A stretch of 64,000 bases of DNA from Bacteroidota bacterium (GTDB lineage: Bacteria; Bacteroidota; Bacteroidia; NS11-12g; UBA955), in assembly GCA_030682255.1 (NCBI GenBank), contig JAUXOK010000027.1:288492-352491 (forward strand), given 5' to 3'. A program made the translations under genes and the position numbers. Shown piece by piece: positions 31,328-40,370 of this stretch. The notes below the pieces were generated by a model. It was not told the origin of the DNA. It made no database searches and worked only from the letters and a program-made list of their open reading frames with translations. Each line of letters begins with the position of its first letter. Positions within the stretch are counted from its first letter, which is position 1.

Positions 31328-34219
31328 TTAATATTTTGTTTTAACCGGAATTCGGAGAGAAACAATTGTACCAATTGCAATATCACCTTGTTTTAGATCT
31401 TGATATGTGTAATCATATTGTCCCTTAAATATTTCGCTTAATATTTCAAATCTTTTACGAATAGCATTATTAGAAAACGATTCATAATGGGTTTTTTGTC
31501 TAATTTTAATTTCTTGAGACTTTTTTCTTCCTATACCGTTATCTTCAATGATACAAACTAGATTAATATCATATTGAAAAGATATTACAAGGTTTTTAGG
31601 ACCCTCTTTATGAAGTAATCCGTGAATGAGAGCATTTTCAACAAAAGGTTGAATTAGCATAGGAGGAATCAGAAAATCATCTTTGATTTGGGAGTTAATG
31701 GTGTAAGTAAAATCTTTTTTGAATCTAAGTTTTTCTAAGGAAAGATAAAGTTCCAAAAGCTGAATTTCTTCCTCAAACTCTATAAATTCTTTTTCAGAAT
31801 AATTAAGTGTTCTTCTTACAAGATCCGAAAATGTAATGATATAGGAATAAGAATTTTCAACATCACCTTTTAAAATCAAGTCTTGAATTGAATTTAACGA
31901 ATTGAATATAAAATGTGGATTCATCTGCGATTTTATAGCCGTAAGTTTGGATGCATTCAATTCATTGAGTCTTTTAGATTTAGCATTTTGACTGTTTATT
32001 TGAAATCGATATACAAAATACACACCTCCCAAAAACAAACATAATACACTCAAAATAAACCAATTGTTTAAATAAAATGGTCTCTCGATAACAAAATCAT
32101 AAATTACTATTTCACTTTCAATTCCTTGAATATCTGCTTTTACTTGCAGTGTATATTTACCTGGCGCTAAGGCGTTAAATGATAATCTATTATCCAAATA
32201 TGAATTTGATTGCCAAACTTCATTATAACCAATCAATCGATGCTGATAAATTATATTTTGTTGATGCTTGATGGTAGGACAAGTAATTATAAACTCAAGT
32301 TTGCGCTGATCATAGTTAAATACAGTTGTTGTATAATGATTGATGACTGAGTCATTGACTAAAAGTTGTTGAATTCTAACACTAGGTTTATTAATTTGAG
32401 GTAATTTATATTCCAAGTCTATTCTCTGAACGCCACCATCATGACTAACCCAAAGCTCTTGATTATGTGAAGTAAAATTAAAAACCTTTTTTGAAGTAAA
32501 TCCAAAATCCACATGAATCTTTCGAATTAATCTTCCATCAAAATCAAATTGAAAAATGCCACCAGATGAGGATCTTCCTATAATAGTATTTTTATATCCT
32601 ATAAAATGAGTTAAGGGCTCTAATTTTTTATTAATCATTGGTTCAAAAGTTCCAACAATTGCGTTATTCTTAATAATCATTATCCCGAGATTATGTGTAG
32701 ATGCTAAAACTTTATCTTCCATATTCACAAGGCTATTCGGAAAAATATTTTGATTTTGATTTGTGATTTTTTGAACTTCTTTATTATTTATTAATCTGAA
32801 CAAACCATTCATTGATGATATATATAAACTTTTTGTTTCATTTTGATAAACCAAAGCATAAATTCTAAATTGCAATTCATCAATCAACGAGATATGAAAT
32901 CCATTTTTGCCATCCCAAACACCTTTAAAAATGCCTACGTTGGTACCAAGATAAAACTCAGTCTCATTAACAAAAGCTACATCTTTTAAAGAAGCGTTGT
33001 AAACTTTTAATATTTTACCTGTAGATTTGTTGTAAGCTTTAATTTCACCATCATCAAAAAAAACAAGAGAAGAAATAGAACTGCCTTTTAAAACATCGAT
33101 AGAACGACTTCCTTTGCTACAGATAACCTCAGTCTTATTATTGTGGCTTAATAGCAAATTCCCTTTGTTAGTTCCTATGAGCAAACCTACAGTATCTTTA
33201 TAAAGTATAGAAACAGGGTCATCTTTAAAACTATTAATTACATCCGGAATTTCCATATTTGGAATTACCATAATTCCTTTTCCAAATGTTGAAAGCAATA
33301 TATTGCCCTCAGCATCTTTAAACATATCTGAAATAAAAAAATCTTTGTAATAAAATGGCAAGTCATTTTGCATTCGATACAAATTTAATTTTGCAATACC
33401 TCGCAATGCGCCTGCTACCCATACTCTCCCATTTAAGACATAGGCTCTGATACCTTTGAATTGCTCTAATTCATCATTTCTATCCAAAGAATTCAATTCT
33501 GAGTTTATATGATCATAATAATAAATCTTTTTATGACTGATATCTAAAGCATAAATAGAATCGTTGACCAAAAAAAAATCTAATAAATATAATTTTTCTG
33601 AGTTTCGAATTTTCATTTTTCGCTCAGTAAATCTTCCTTTTGCATAAACTACAACTGTATCTGTTGCTCGCTTATGAAAATAAACACTATTGTCAACGAA
33701 TTTGAATGAGGTTGAATACTCAGCAGCTTTCAAATAATGATGGATCAACTTACTTTGTTTATCAATAACATAAATAAATTTTGACCCAATAATGATGTTA
33801 TCATCATCTGATATTTTCAATGTAATTACGGCAGTATTTTGCTCATCTGGCAACTCATAAAACAACTTTACTTTATTAGCTCTTAATATAAATATTTGAT
33901 TATTTAAATTATTGAAAAAAATGTCGCCTTGTTTATTTTTTACAAAATTGAAAATTGAAATACTTCTTGCTTCTTTTATTTCAATTTTTTCAAATTTAAT
34001 GTAATCATATAAAAATAATCCATCATTAGTCGCAAAATAATAGTTTAGCTCTTTATCTTGAATTACATCATAAACGTGCAAACCCTTAAACTGACTTTCT
34101 CCAAATAAAAAATAAGCTGCTTGTTGAGCTTTTATTGAAAAAAAACTACCTATACAAAATATCAATAAAATCCAATAAGGCTTTTTAAATTCAAGATATT
34201 TCTTTTTAAAATTTTTCAA
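31328..34219 (-). CDS. Membrane sensor histidine kinase, propeller / YYY / LytS type
   Basis: A 963-aa kinase: signal peptide or anchor (KPYWILLIFCIGSFFSIKAQ), an extracytoplasmic beta-propeller of two-component-regulator type over ~600 residues, a Y_Y_Y domain (YNEVWQSNSYLDNRLSF, APGKYTLQVKAD), one transmembrane helix near 722-742 (WFILSVLCLFLGGVYFVYRF), then a HisKA_LytS domain with the phosphoacceptor His near 767 (QMNPHFIFNSLNSIQ) and a HATPase with ENALIHGL and IIEDNGIGRKKS. The start is a TTG at 34219: a stop lies two codons upstream and no ATG is available. Its partner is the LytTR regulator downstream. The signal is unknown. Confidence 0.9.
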   Translation of the reverse strand: MKNFKKKYLEFKKPYWILLIFCIGSFFSIKAQQAAYFLFGESQFKGLHVYDVIQDKELNYYFATNDGLFLYDYIKFEKIEIKEARSISIFNFVKNKQGDIFFNNLNNQIFILRANKVKLFYELPDEQNTAVITLKISDDDNIIIGSKFIYVIDKQSKLIHHYLKAAEYSTSFKFVDNSVYFHKRATDTVVVYAKGRFTERKMKIRNSEKLYLLDFFLVNDSIYALDISHKKIYYYDHINSELNSLDRNDELEQFKGIRAYVLNGRVWVAGALRGIAKLNLYRMQNDLPFYYKDFFISDMFKDAEGNILLSTFGKGIMVIPNMEIPDVINSFKDDPVSILYKDTVGLLIGTNKGNLLLSHNNKTEVICSKGSRSIDVLKGSSISSLVFFDDGEIKAYNKSTGKILKVYNASLKDVAFVNETEFYLGTNVGIFKGVWDGKNGFHISLIDELQFRIYALVYQNETKSLYISSMNGLFRLINNKEVQKITNQNQNIFPNSLVNMEDKVLASTHNLGIMIIKNNAIVGTFEPMINKKLEPLTHFIGYKNTIIGRSSSGGIFQFDFDGRLIRKIHVDFGFTSKKVFNFTSHNQELWVSHDGGVQRIDLEYKLPQINKPSVRIQQLLVNDSVINHYTTTVFNYDQRKLEFIITCPTIKHQQNIIYQHRLIGYNEVWQSNSYLDNRLSFNALAPGKYTLQVKADIQGIESEIVIYDFVIERPFYLNNWFILSVLCLFLGGVYFVYRFQINSQNAKSKRLNELNASKLTAIKSQMNPHFIFNSLNSIQDLILKGDVENSYSYIITFSDLVRRTLNYSEKEFIEFEEEIQLLELYLSLEKLRFKKDFTYTINSQIKDDFLIPPMLIQPFVENALIHGLLHKEGPKNLVISFQYDINLVCIIEDNGIGRKKSQEIKIRQKTHYESFSNNAIRKRFEILSEIFKGQYDYTYQDLKQGDIAIGTIVSLRIPVKTKY

Positions 34220-34274
34220 TATTCAAACCGCTTATTAAAATTATTTAGTTATTTAATACAATTAAATAATTGCA

Positions 34275-35291
34275 TTAAATATTACTAAAATCTAGAAAAT
34301 CACTAATTTTAGTAATGCCAGTTAACATGCCACCAAAATTTTTATTCTCAAATTGGATGTAATGTTTCAAACTTTCGTTGTCATCTTCACTTAAAATATT
34401 TAATTTTTCTACAATATGTTGAGCCACATTATATTGAGGCCCCATTTTACCATCATCAATCTTGATGCAAACTCCCATTTGTTTTTTTATTAAACCTAAG
34501 GAATAAACCCCGTCAGCCCCTGTTTTGCCTAAAACTTGGCCATTCGAAAATTTCATTAAATCAGAACAATAACGATTGGTTCCAGCTATCATTTCTGGAT
34601 ATTCCAATATTGATTGAATCATCAAAATACAAGCTTTTTTAGTGGCGTCATCAAATTGTGATGGATTCACAAGATTTTTGTATGCAATAGCTTGATTATA
34701 AACAGGAAATGCAAAAATTGGAGCAGAACATCCATCAACACCTTGTTTAATCGAACTTAAAGGATAATGATGGAAATCAGAAATTACATTTAAAATGGTT
34801 TGATGTAATGGATGATTTGGGTTAATATAATCTTTTGTATCTAATTGATTATATACGCAATAAGCTAAAAAACCAGCATGTTTTCCACTGCAATTATTGT
34901 GAATTTTAAGCGGTTTTAAGTTATTTTTAATTAAATAATATTGATCTTCTTTTAACGTTGGCATCTGTGGTCCACACATCAAGTCGTCTTCTGTTTTGCC
35001 AATTTTATTTAAAATACTTCTTACATTTTCAACATGAAATAACTCCCCGTTGTGACTACCACACATGATGGCAATTTCCTTTTTTGTAAAACCAAAATGC
35101 TCTGCTGCTCCTGAAGTTAAAAGAGGTATTTGTTGAAAAAACTTTAAAGCCGAACGAGGAAAACATACCTGTTGAACATCTCCTTGACTGTATAAAATTT
35201 TATTGTCTGAATCTACAATACATATTACACCTCTGTGAAAACTTTCAAGTACTTCTCCTCGAAATACTTCTACTAATATAGGATTACTCAT
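34275..35291 (-). CDS. Asparaginase II family protein
   Basis: A 338-aa protein of the asparaginase II family (the rhizobial type, unrelated to AnsA/AnsB). Motifs: FPRSALKFFQQIPLL, AIMCGSHNGELFHVENVRSI, CGPQMP, NNCSGKHAGFLA, and GVDGCSAPIFAFP. The expected reaction is hydrolysis of L-asparagine to L-aspartate and ammonia. It is directly adjacent to the end of pyrB (no spacer), so it is part of the pyrR-pyrB transcript; its product aspartate is the substrate of PyrB, which suggests feeding of pyrimidine synthesis. Cytosolic; no signal peptide. Confidence 0.88.
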   Translation of the reverse strand: MSNPILVEVFRGEVLESFHRGVICIVDSDNKILYSQGDVQQVCFPRSALKFFQQIPLLTSGAAEHFGFTKKEIAIMCGSHNGELFHVENVRSILNKIGKTEDDLMCGPQMPTLKEDQYYLIKNNLKPLKIHNNCSGKHAGFLAYCVYNQLDTKDYINPNHPLHQTILNVISDFHHYPLSSIKQGVDGCSAPIFAFPVYNQAIAYKNLVNPSQFDDATKKACILMIQSILEYPEMIAGTNRYCSDLMKFSNGQVLGKTGADGVYSLGLIKKQMGVCIKIDDGKMGPQYNVAQHIVEKLNILSEDDNESLKHYIQFENKNFGGMLTGITKISDFLDFSNI

Positions 35292-36227
35292 TTACAATGT
35301 TTGTTCTTGATTGTTGGCTAATAAAAACATGCAAGCCATACGAATGGCTACACCATTTTCTACTTGTTCTAAAATAATACTATGCTCACTATCTGCCACT
35401 TCACTAGTTATTTCAACACCTCTGTTTATTGGGCCCGGATGCATAATTGTTATAGGTTTATCTAATTGCTTTAGTATATTTCCAGTTAGTCCAAATTGAA
35501 GGCTATATTCTCTTAATGAAGGGAAATATTTGTCGTCTTGTCTTTCCATTTGTATTCTCAACATATTGGCAACATCACACCATTGAAGCGCCTTTAATAG
35601 ATTGTGTTCTACCCTAACACCTAATTGTTCAATATGCCGAGGAATTAAGGTTGTTGGACCACAAACCATCACTTCGGCTCCTAATTTATTTAAACACAAA
35701 ATATTAGATAATGCAACTCTGCTATGCATGATATCACCAACTATAACAATTTTTTTACCAACTACATCCCCATAAACCTCTCTAACAGAATAGGCATCTA
35801 ATAGAGCTTGTGTGGGATGTTCATGCGTCCCATCTCCAGCGTTAAGAATAGTTGCATTGATATGTTTTGATAAAAACACACAGGCTCCTGGGCTAGGGTG
35901 ACGCATTACAACCATATCCACTTTCATACTTAAGATATTTTTAACAGTATCTATCAATGTTTCACCCTTTGATACGGAAGATGATGATGATGAAAAATTA
36001 ATAATATCCGCACTTAATCTTTTTTGAGCTAACTCAAAGGATATTCTAGTTCTTGTTGAATTTTCGAAAAACAAATTAGCTACTGTTATATCTCTTAAAG
36101 ACGGTACTTTTTTAATTGGTCGATTAATAATAGCTTTAAAATTATCTGCCGTTTCGAATATTAATTGAATATCGTTTTCGTTTAAATCCTTAATGCCTAA
36201 TAAATGTTTTACTGATAAATTACTCAT
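35292..36227 (-). CDS. pyrB: Aspartate carbamoyltransferase catalytic subunit
   Basis: PyrB, 311 aa: carbamoyl phosphate plus aspartate to carbamoyl aspartate, the first committed step of pyrimidine synthesis. Carbamoyl-phosphate motif FFENSTRTRISFELA, then VVMRHPSPG, HEHPTQALLDAYS, IVGDIMHSRVA and IMHPGPINRGVEI. Length is that of a catalytic chain. No pyrI regulatory gene is adjacent. The gene starts eight bases inside pyrR and ends against the asparaginase gene, so all three are coupled. Confidence 0.96.
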   Translation of the reverse strand: MSNLSVKHLLGIKDLNENDIQLIFETADNFKAIINRPIKKVPSLRDITVANLFFENSTRTRISFELAQKRLSADIINFSSSSSSVSKGETLIDTVKNILSMKVDMVVMRHPSPGACVFLSKHINATILNAGDGTHEHPTQALLDAYSVREVYGDVVGKKIVIVGDIMHSRVALSNILCLNKLGAEVMVCGPTTLIPRHIEQLGVRVEHNLLKALQWCDVANMLRIQMERQDDKYFPSLREYSLQFGLTGNILKQLDKPITIMHPGPINRGVEITSEVADSEHSIILEQVENGVAIRMACMFLLANNQEQTL

Positions 36228-36756
36228 GTGTTTTTAACCATACTTTATAATTATTTTCTTCCCAATCTACTTGAACCGTTTGTTCTCTCCCTCTAGTATC
36301 TATAGCCTTTCCAATATAATCAGCACTGATAGGATTTTCTCTATGATGAATTCTATCGATTAAAACACATAGTTCTACCTTATCTGGTCTGCCAAAATCT
36401 ACCAAAGCATCCATGGCACTTCTAATTGAACGCCCAGTATACAAAACATCATCAATTAATATGATTTTTAATCCCTCTATACTAAATGGAATATGTATAG
36501 GACTAGCTGTTAATTGCTTGGAGGATGTTCTATAATCGTCTCTATAAAAAGTAATATCTAATTCTCCATATAAAACATTTTTTTGAATTATATTTTCAAT
36601 CTTGTCTTTGATTATTCTTGCGGGTAAAACACCTCGTGGTTGAAGCCCAACAATCGCTGCTTCGGAAAAATCTCCATAATTTTCTACCAATTCAAAAGCT
36701 AATCTATTAAGAGTAACATTTAATTTCTGATGGTTGTATAATAACTTTTTATCCAT
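36220..36756 (-). CDS. pyrR: PyrR, pyrimidine operon regulator / uracil phosphoribosyltransferase
   Basis: A 178-aa PRT-fold protein. The PRPP loop is IILIDDVLYTGRSIRSAMDA and the PyrR-typical AIVGLQPRGVLPARI, TFYRDDYR and RGREQTVQVDW are present. Characterised PyrR binds pyr mRNA in response to UMP and also has UPRTase activity. It heads pyrR-pyrB-asparaginase with an 8-bp overlap to pyrB. I see no clear attenuator upstream, since the EVE gene ends at its start codon, so RNA regulation here is unproven. Confidence 0.93.
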   Translation of the reverse strand: MDKKLLYNHQKLNVTLNRLAFELVENYGDFSEAAIVGLQPRGVLPARIIKDKIENIIQKNVLYGELDITFYRDDYRTSSKQLTASPIHIPFSIEGLKIILIDDVLYTGRSIRSAMDALVDFGRPDKVELCVLIDRIHHRENPISADYIGKAIDTRGREQTVQVDWEENNYKVWLKTHE

Positions 36757-37164
36757 TTAATTTTCAGATAATTCTAATATAACATCAAACTCATGTGCTT
36801 GAAGTTTCATGACACTTAATCTACCTTGTTTTACCAAACCAATATTGGCCAATCTTGCATCACTCTTAATAGTTTCTAGTGTAACTGGCTTTTTCAAAGT
36901 TTTAAAAGGTGAAACATCTACTACTACCCATTTGGCATCATCTGTTGTCGGGTCTTGATAGTGTTCTTTAACAATTTTTACAATTCCAACTACTTCTTTT
37001 CCTTCGTTGCTGTGATAAAACAAACATAAGTCACCTTTTTTCATTTCTCTTAAATTATTTCGGGCTTGATAGTTTCTAACACCATCCCAAAAAGTCTTTT
37101 TATCCTCAAGCATATTTTGCCAAGAATATTTAAAAGGTTCTGATTTAATCAACCAATGATTCAT
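36757..37164 (-). CDS. EVE domain protein
   Basis: A 135-aa EVE (PUA-like) domain protein: MNHWLIKSEPFKYSW at the start, then FWDGVRNYQARNNLREMK and GDLCLFYHSNEGKEVVGI, and a strand-rich end. EVE domains are thought to bind modified nucleic-acid bases; the role of the stand-alone bacterial form is not established. The frame opens at a TTG (37173), but the ATG at 37164 gives the standard MNHWL N-terminus. Its stop abuts the pyrR start, so it probably leads the pyrR-pyrB-asparaginase transcript. Divergent from dnaX. Confidence 0.9.
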   Translation of the reverse strand: MNHWLIKSEPFKYSWQNMLEDKKTFWDGVRNYQARNNLREMKKGDLCLFYHSNEGKEVVGIVKIVKEHYQDPTTDDAKWVVVDVSPFKTLKKPVTLETIKSDARLANIGLVKQGRLSVMKLQAHEFDVILELSEN

Positions 37165-37170
37165 GCATGG

Positions 37171-37178
37171 CAAAGGAA
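37171..37178 (-). promoter_or_regulatory. Weak -7 element of the EVE-pyrR transcript (TTCCTTTG)
   Basis: One mismatch to TAnnTTTG, with a TTTG 20 bp upstream, ending seven bases before the ATG at 37164. Confidence 0.35.
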
Positions 37179-37287
37179 CATAAAAAAAATCGACTTTTCA
37201 AAGGTTTGATTTAGAAAGATTTTAACTTTTTGTTAAGTACTTAAATTTACAACAATAAAAACAATTCTCTAATAATTTTCAACATAC

Positions 37288-37319
37288 TTGTTTTATCCAC
37301 ACATAAATTATTATTTTTG
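37288..37319 (+). promoter_or_regulatory. Predicted promoter of dnaX (TTG-N21-TATTTTTG)
   Basis: TTG at 37288-37290 and a perfect TATTTTTG at 37312-37319, spacer 21 bp, 22 bp before the TTG start at 37342. The in-frame TTG at 37288 is part of the -33 element, not a start codon. Confidence 0.65.
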
Positions 37320-37341
37320 TCGTTTAATTTTTAATTCTATT

Positions 37342-38451
37342 TTGGAAAATTTTGTTGTTTCAGCTCGTAAGTACAGACCATCCGTTTTTGATGAAGTGGT
37401 AGGGCAAAAACATATTACCGATACCCTTGTTAACGAAATTAATTCCAATCAATTGGCTCAGTCTTTTTTATTTACTGGACCTAGAGGCGTTGGCAAAACT
37501 ACCTGCGCTAGAATCTTAGCTAAACTCATTAATCAAAAGGAAGATGATAATCCAAATAACGACTACAGTTTCAATATCTTTGAATTAGATGCTGCAAGCA
37601 ACAACTCTGTAGACGATATGAGAAGCCTAATCGAACAGGTTAGAATTCCTCCTCAGGTTGGCAAATACAAGGTTTATATCATAGACGAAGTGCACATGCT
37701 TAGCGCTGCTGCCTTCAATACCTTTCTTAAAACTTTAGAAGAACCACCTAAATATGCCATTTTCATTTTAGCTACCACAGAAAGGCATAAGATTATACCA
37801 ACTATTCTATCTAGATGCCAGGTTTTTAACTTTAAGAGAATACAAACGGCTGACATGAAAGAACATCTTAAAAAAATAGCCATTAAAGAAAATGTTGAAG
37901 CAGATGAAGATGCCTTACATTTAATTGCTGAAAAAGCAGATGGTGGTCTTAGAGATTGTCTTTCGCTTTTCGATCAAATGGTCAGTTTTTGTAATGGTCA
38001 CATCACTTATCAAAAAGCGCTAGAGAACCTTAATATTCTAGACAAAGACATTTATTTTAAAATTACAGAAGCCATTATTGGTCAAAATATCAGCAAGACA
38101 CTATTGATTTTTGATGAAGTTATTACTTTAGGTTTTGATGGTCAATTATTTTTGAGTGGATTGAGCGAGCATTTTAGAAACTTGATGGTTTGTCGTAATT
38201 CTGAAACCCACAAATTACTTAATGTAAGTGAAAATTATAAAGATAAATACAAAAACCAAAGCGCTATTTGTGATTTGTCGTTTTTGCTCAATGCATTAAA
38301 TATTAATAACCAATTTGACATAGAATATAAAACTAGTAAAAATCAAAGACTACACATCGAATTAGCTTTACTCAAACTATGTCACATTAAAAGTATCATA
38401 GACACAAGTGTTTCGCTTGATGAACTAAAAAAAAAAGTGATGAATATATAA
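37342..38451 (+). CDS. dnaX: DNA polymerase III gamma/tau subunit, zero-frame (short) product
   Basis: AAA+ clamp-loader subunit. Translation from the TTG at 37342 gives the family N-terminus MENFVVSARKYRPSVFDEVV, Walker A GPRGVGKT (46-53), Walker B VYIIDEVHML, the SRC motif ILSRCQVFNF, and the lid and collar domains. The zero frame ends after 369 aa (ELKKKVMNI) just past ten A residues at 38427-38436; the rest of the protein continues in the -1 frame (next entry). The zinc-binding cysteines normally found after the Walker A helix are missing: residues 61-80 contain none. A good promoter precedes it; divergent from the EVE gene. Confidence 0.93.
   Translation: MENFVVSARKYRPSVFDEVVGQKHITDTLVNEINSNQLAQSFLFTGPRGVGKTTCARILAKLINQKEDDNPNNDYSFNIFELDAASNNSVDDMRSLIEQVRIPPQVGKYKVYIIDEVHMLSAAAFNTFLKTLEEPPKYAIFILATTERHKIIPTILSRCQVFNFKRIQTADMKEHLKKIAIKENVEADEDALHLIAEKADGGLRDCLSLFDQMVSFCNGHITYQKALENLNILDKDIYFKITEAIIGQNISKTLLIFDEVITLGFDGQLFLSGLSEHFRNLMVCRNSETHKLLNVSENYKDKYKNQSAICDLSFLLNALNINNQFDIEYKTSKNQRLHIELALLKLCHIKSIIDTSVSLDELKKKVMNI
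38427..38436 (+). other. A10 slippery run in dnaX, probable frameshift site
   Basis: Ten consecutive A between the zero frame, which stops 13 bases after the run, and the -1 frame, which then stays open for about 200 codons. A -1 ribosomal shift, or one extra A from polymerase slippage, joins the frames into a 569-aa protein. A weak stem (38438-38444 with 38462-38468) follows at once. Confidence 0.7.
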
Positions 38452-39050
38452 AGCATGTAGCTTCATTAAGAAATAAAGCAATTGCTGAAAAAAATCTACC
38501 TAAACATGGTGTTGTAGAATCTGAATTTGCACCAAATAACTTCACTATACCTAAACTTCCATCTTTTAAAAGTCTAAAAAACACACCTACTCAAAACCCT
38601 CAGATTCGTATGGCCGAGATGGTGGTTCCTCAAGATCTTTTAGATGCTACAGAAATAAAATATATAATTTCAGAAAATCCAATTGTTAATATATTTCCTG
38701 AACTTAATGAAGTAGAACTCATCAAAGCAAACGCCCTTTTTGCTGAAACATGTACAGTTTCTATTAGAGGATTAATTAAAATTATTCCTTTAGAATTAAA
38801 TCAATCTGAGATTACATTAAAGGTAAACGATTCACAAGATATGATTATTGGAGACATGAGAATACAATGGCAAAATTTCATCAGAAAACATTTCGATAAG
38901 CCAGAAATAAACCTCAATTTTGTAATTGACAATACCATCGAACACAAAAGATTGGCATACACTGCTCCTGAACAACTCTCCGAAATGTTAGAAAATAATG
39001 ACAAGTTGAAACAATTAATTGATAAGTTTAAACTGCGGATTAAGTATTAA
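38427..39050 (+). CDS. dnaX: dnaX tau C-terminal extension in the -1 frame
   Basis: Continuation of dnaX in the -1 frame. From the A run this frame is open without a stop to 39050 and reads as coding sequence (SDEYIKHVASLRNKAIAEKN, a Pro-rich linker, then MAEMVVPQDLLDATEIKYII). The C-terminal ~145 residues (IQWQNFIRKHFDKPEINLNF, YTAPEQLSEMLENNDKLKQL) correspond to the tau tail of Bacteroidota DnaX, which contacts helicase and polymerase in other bacteria. There is an internal ATG at 38610, but continuity upstream of it argues against an independent gene. Alternatives are a sequencing error in the homopolymer or a true frameshift mutation. Confidence 0.85.
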   Translation, partial: KKKSDEYIKHVASLRNKAIAEKNLPKHGVVESEFAPNNFTIPKLPSFKSLKNTPTQNPQIRMAEMVVPQDLLDATEIKYIISENPIVNIFPELNEVELIKANALFAETCTVSIRGLIKIIPLELNQSEITLKVNDSQDMIIGDMRIQWQNFIRKHFDKPEINLNFVIDNTIEHKRLAYTAPEQLSEMLENNDKLKQLIDKFKLRIKY

Positions 39051-39098
39051 TTAATTCGTTTTCGCAATTAAAATCAAATTGAAAAATTAATAAAAAAT

Positions 39099-40298
39099 TT
39101 AACCTTTAAAATTTGGTTTTTTAGAAAAAGGCTTTTTGTTTGGCGCCACTTTGGGGTCGTATTCCGGACCTTTTGCAAAATTATCTGGTAGTGGATTTTT
39201 TAATACTTCATAGCCAATAAGTTTTTCAATGTCTAAAAACTTATATTGTTTAATATCATTAATAAAAGTGATGGCTTCACCTTTACTCTCAGCCCTAGCA
39301 GTTCTGCCAATTCTGTGAACATAGTCTTCAGCATCGTTTGGTACATCATAGTTGATCACTAAACCAATATCTTCGATGTCTATCCCTCTCGAGAGAATGT
39401 CTGTAGCAACCAATATTTGAAGACTTTTACTTTTAAAGTTTCTTAATACTTCTTCCCTTTGAGCTTGTTCCAAATCAGAATGAATCGCTTTGGCTTTAAA
39501 TTTATCTCGCTGTAATTCAACCTCTAGTTGTTTAACTTTTTGTTTGGTGCTAACAAAAATTATTACACTTGTGTATATTTTTTGGCTAAGGATAAATTTT
39601 ATCAATTGATTTTTCTGAAAATCATGAACCAAAAAAGCCGATTGAGCTATGCCAGCTGCTGGCTTCGAAATGGATAAGCTAATCTCAATTGGATTTTTAA
39701 GCAATTTGTTTGCCAATTGTCTAATTTTTGGAGGCATGGTAGCCGAAAACATGAGCGACTGCCTATCAATAGGTATATGTGTGATAATTTTAGATATATC
39801 ATCAAAAAAACCCATATCAAGCATTCTGTCAGCTTCATCAAGAATAAAATGCTTGATGTGAGGAAATTTCACATACCCCATATTAAGATGAGCAATAAGT
39901 CTACCTGGAGTAGCAATAATGATATTAGCACCCTCCACAATGGCTTTTTTTTCTTTTTGAAATGCAGCACCATCGTTTCCACCATAAATTGCTAATGAAC
40001 TGATACTCGAAAAATAAGTAAATCCCTGCAATGCTTGGTCTATTTGTAAAGCAAGTTCACGAGTTGGAACTATAATAAGTGTGTTAGTGAAATCTGTTGG
40101 ATTTACGCTCAATTTATTGAGTATTGGCAATAAAAAAGCAGCTGTTTTCCCTGTTCCGGTTTGGGCACAAGCTATTAAATCTTTACCCTCTAAAATAATC
40201 GGAATAGCTTTTTCTTGTATAGGTGTTGCATTTTCGAACCCCATACTATCGATACTATTTTGTAAACTAGGATCAAAATTAAAATCTGTAAACTTCAA
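39099..40298 (-). CDS. DEAD-box RNA helicase (RhlE-like)
   Basis: A 399-aa ATP-dependent RNA helicase with all core motifs: Q motif GFENATPIQEKAIP, motif I AQTGTGKTAAFLLP, PTRELALQ, TPGRL, DEAD in FILDEADRMLDMGF, SAT, DILSRGIDIE, and the motif VI HRIGRTARA. The tail after the core is short and basic (PNKKPFSKKPNFKG). Closest by layout to RhlE-type helicases of ribosome assembly or cold adaptation; the exact role is uncertain. Convergent with dnaX. A TAATTTTG element lies 18 bp before the ATG. Confidence 0.92.
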   Translation of the reverse strand: MKFTDFNFDPSLQNSIDSMGFENATPIQEKAIPIILEGKDLIACAQTGTGKTAAFLLPILNKLSVNPTDFTNTLIIVPTRELALQIDQALQGFTYFSSISSLAIYGGNDGAAFQKEKKAIVEGANIIIATPGRLIAHLNMGYVKFPHIKHFILDEADRMLDMGFFDDISKIITHIPIDRQSLMFSATMPPKIRQLANKLLKNPIEISLSISKPAAGIAQSAFLVHDFQKNQLIKFILSQKIYTSVIIFVSTKQKVKQLEVELQRDKFKAKAIHSDLEQAQREEVLRNFKSKSLQILVATDILSRGIDIEDIGLVINYDVPNDAEDYVHRIGRTARAESKGEAITFINDIKQYKFLDIEKLIGYEVLKNPLPDNFAKGPEYDPKVAPNKKPFSKKPNFKG

Positions 40299-40315
40299 AT
40301 TAAATAAATAAGTAA

Positions 40316-40323
40316 CAAAATTA
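40316..40323 (-). promoter_or_regulatory. Predicted -7 element of the DEAD helicase gene (TAATTTTG)
   Basis: Exact TAnnTTTG match on the minus strand, 17 bp before the ATG at 40298; the nearest TTTG upstream is only 12 bp away, so the -33 is unclear. Confidence 0.45.
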
Positions 40324-40370
40324 AAGTTATTTATCCAAAAAATGAGATAAAAGTAATAATAATTAATTGA

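Noticed and set aside
38610..39050. Independent 146-aa gene
   Set aside because: The frame is open and coding for about 60 codons upstream of its ATG back to the A10 run in dnaX, so it is the tau tail, not a separate gene.
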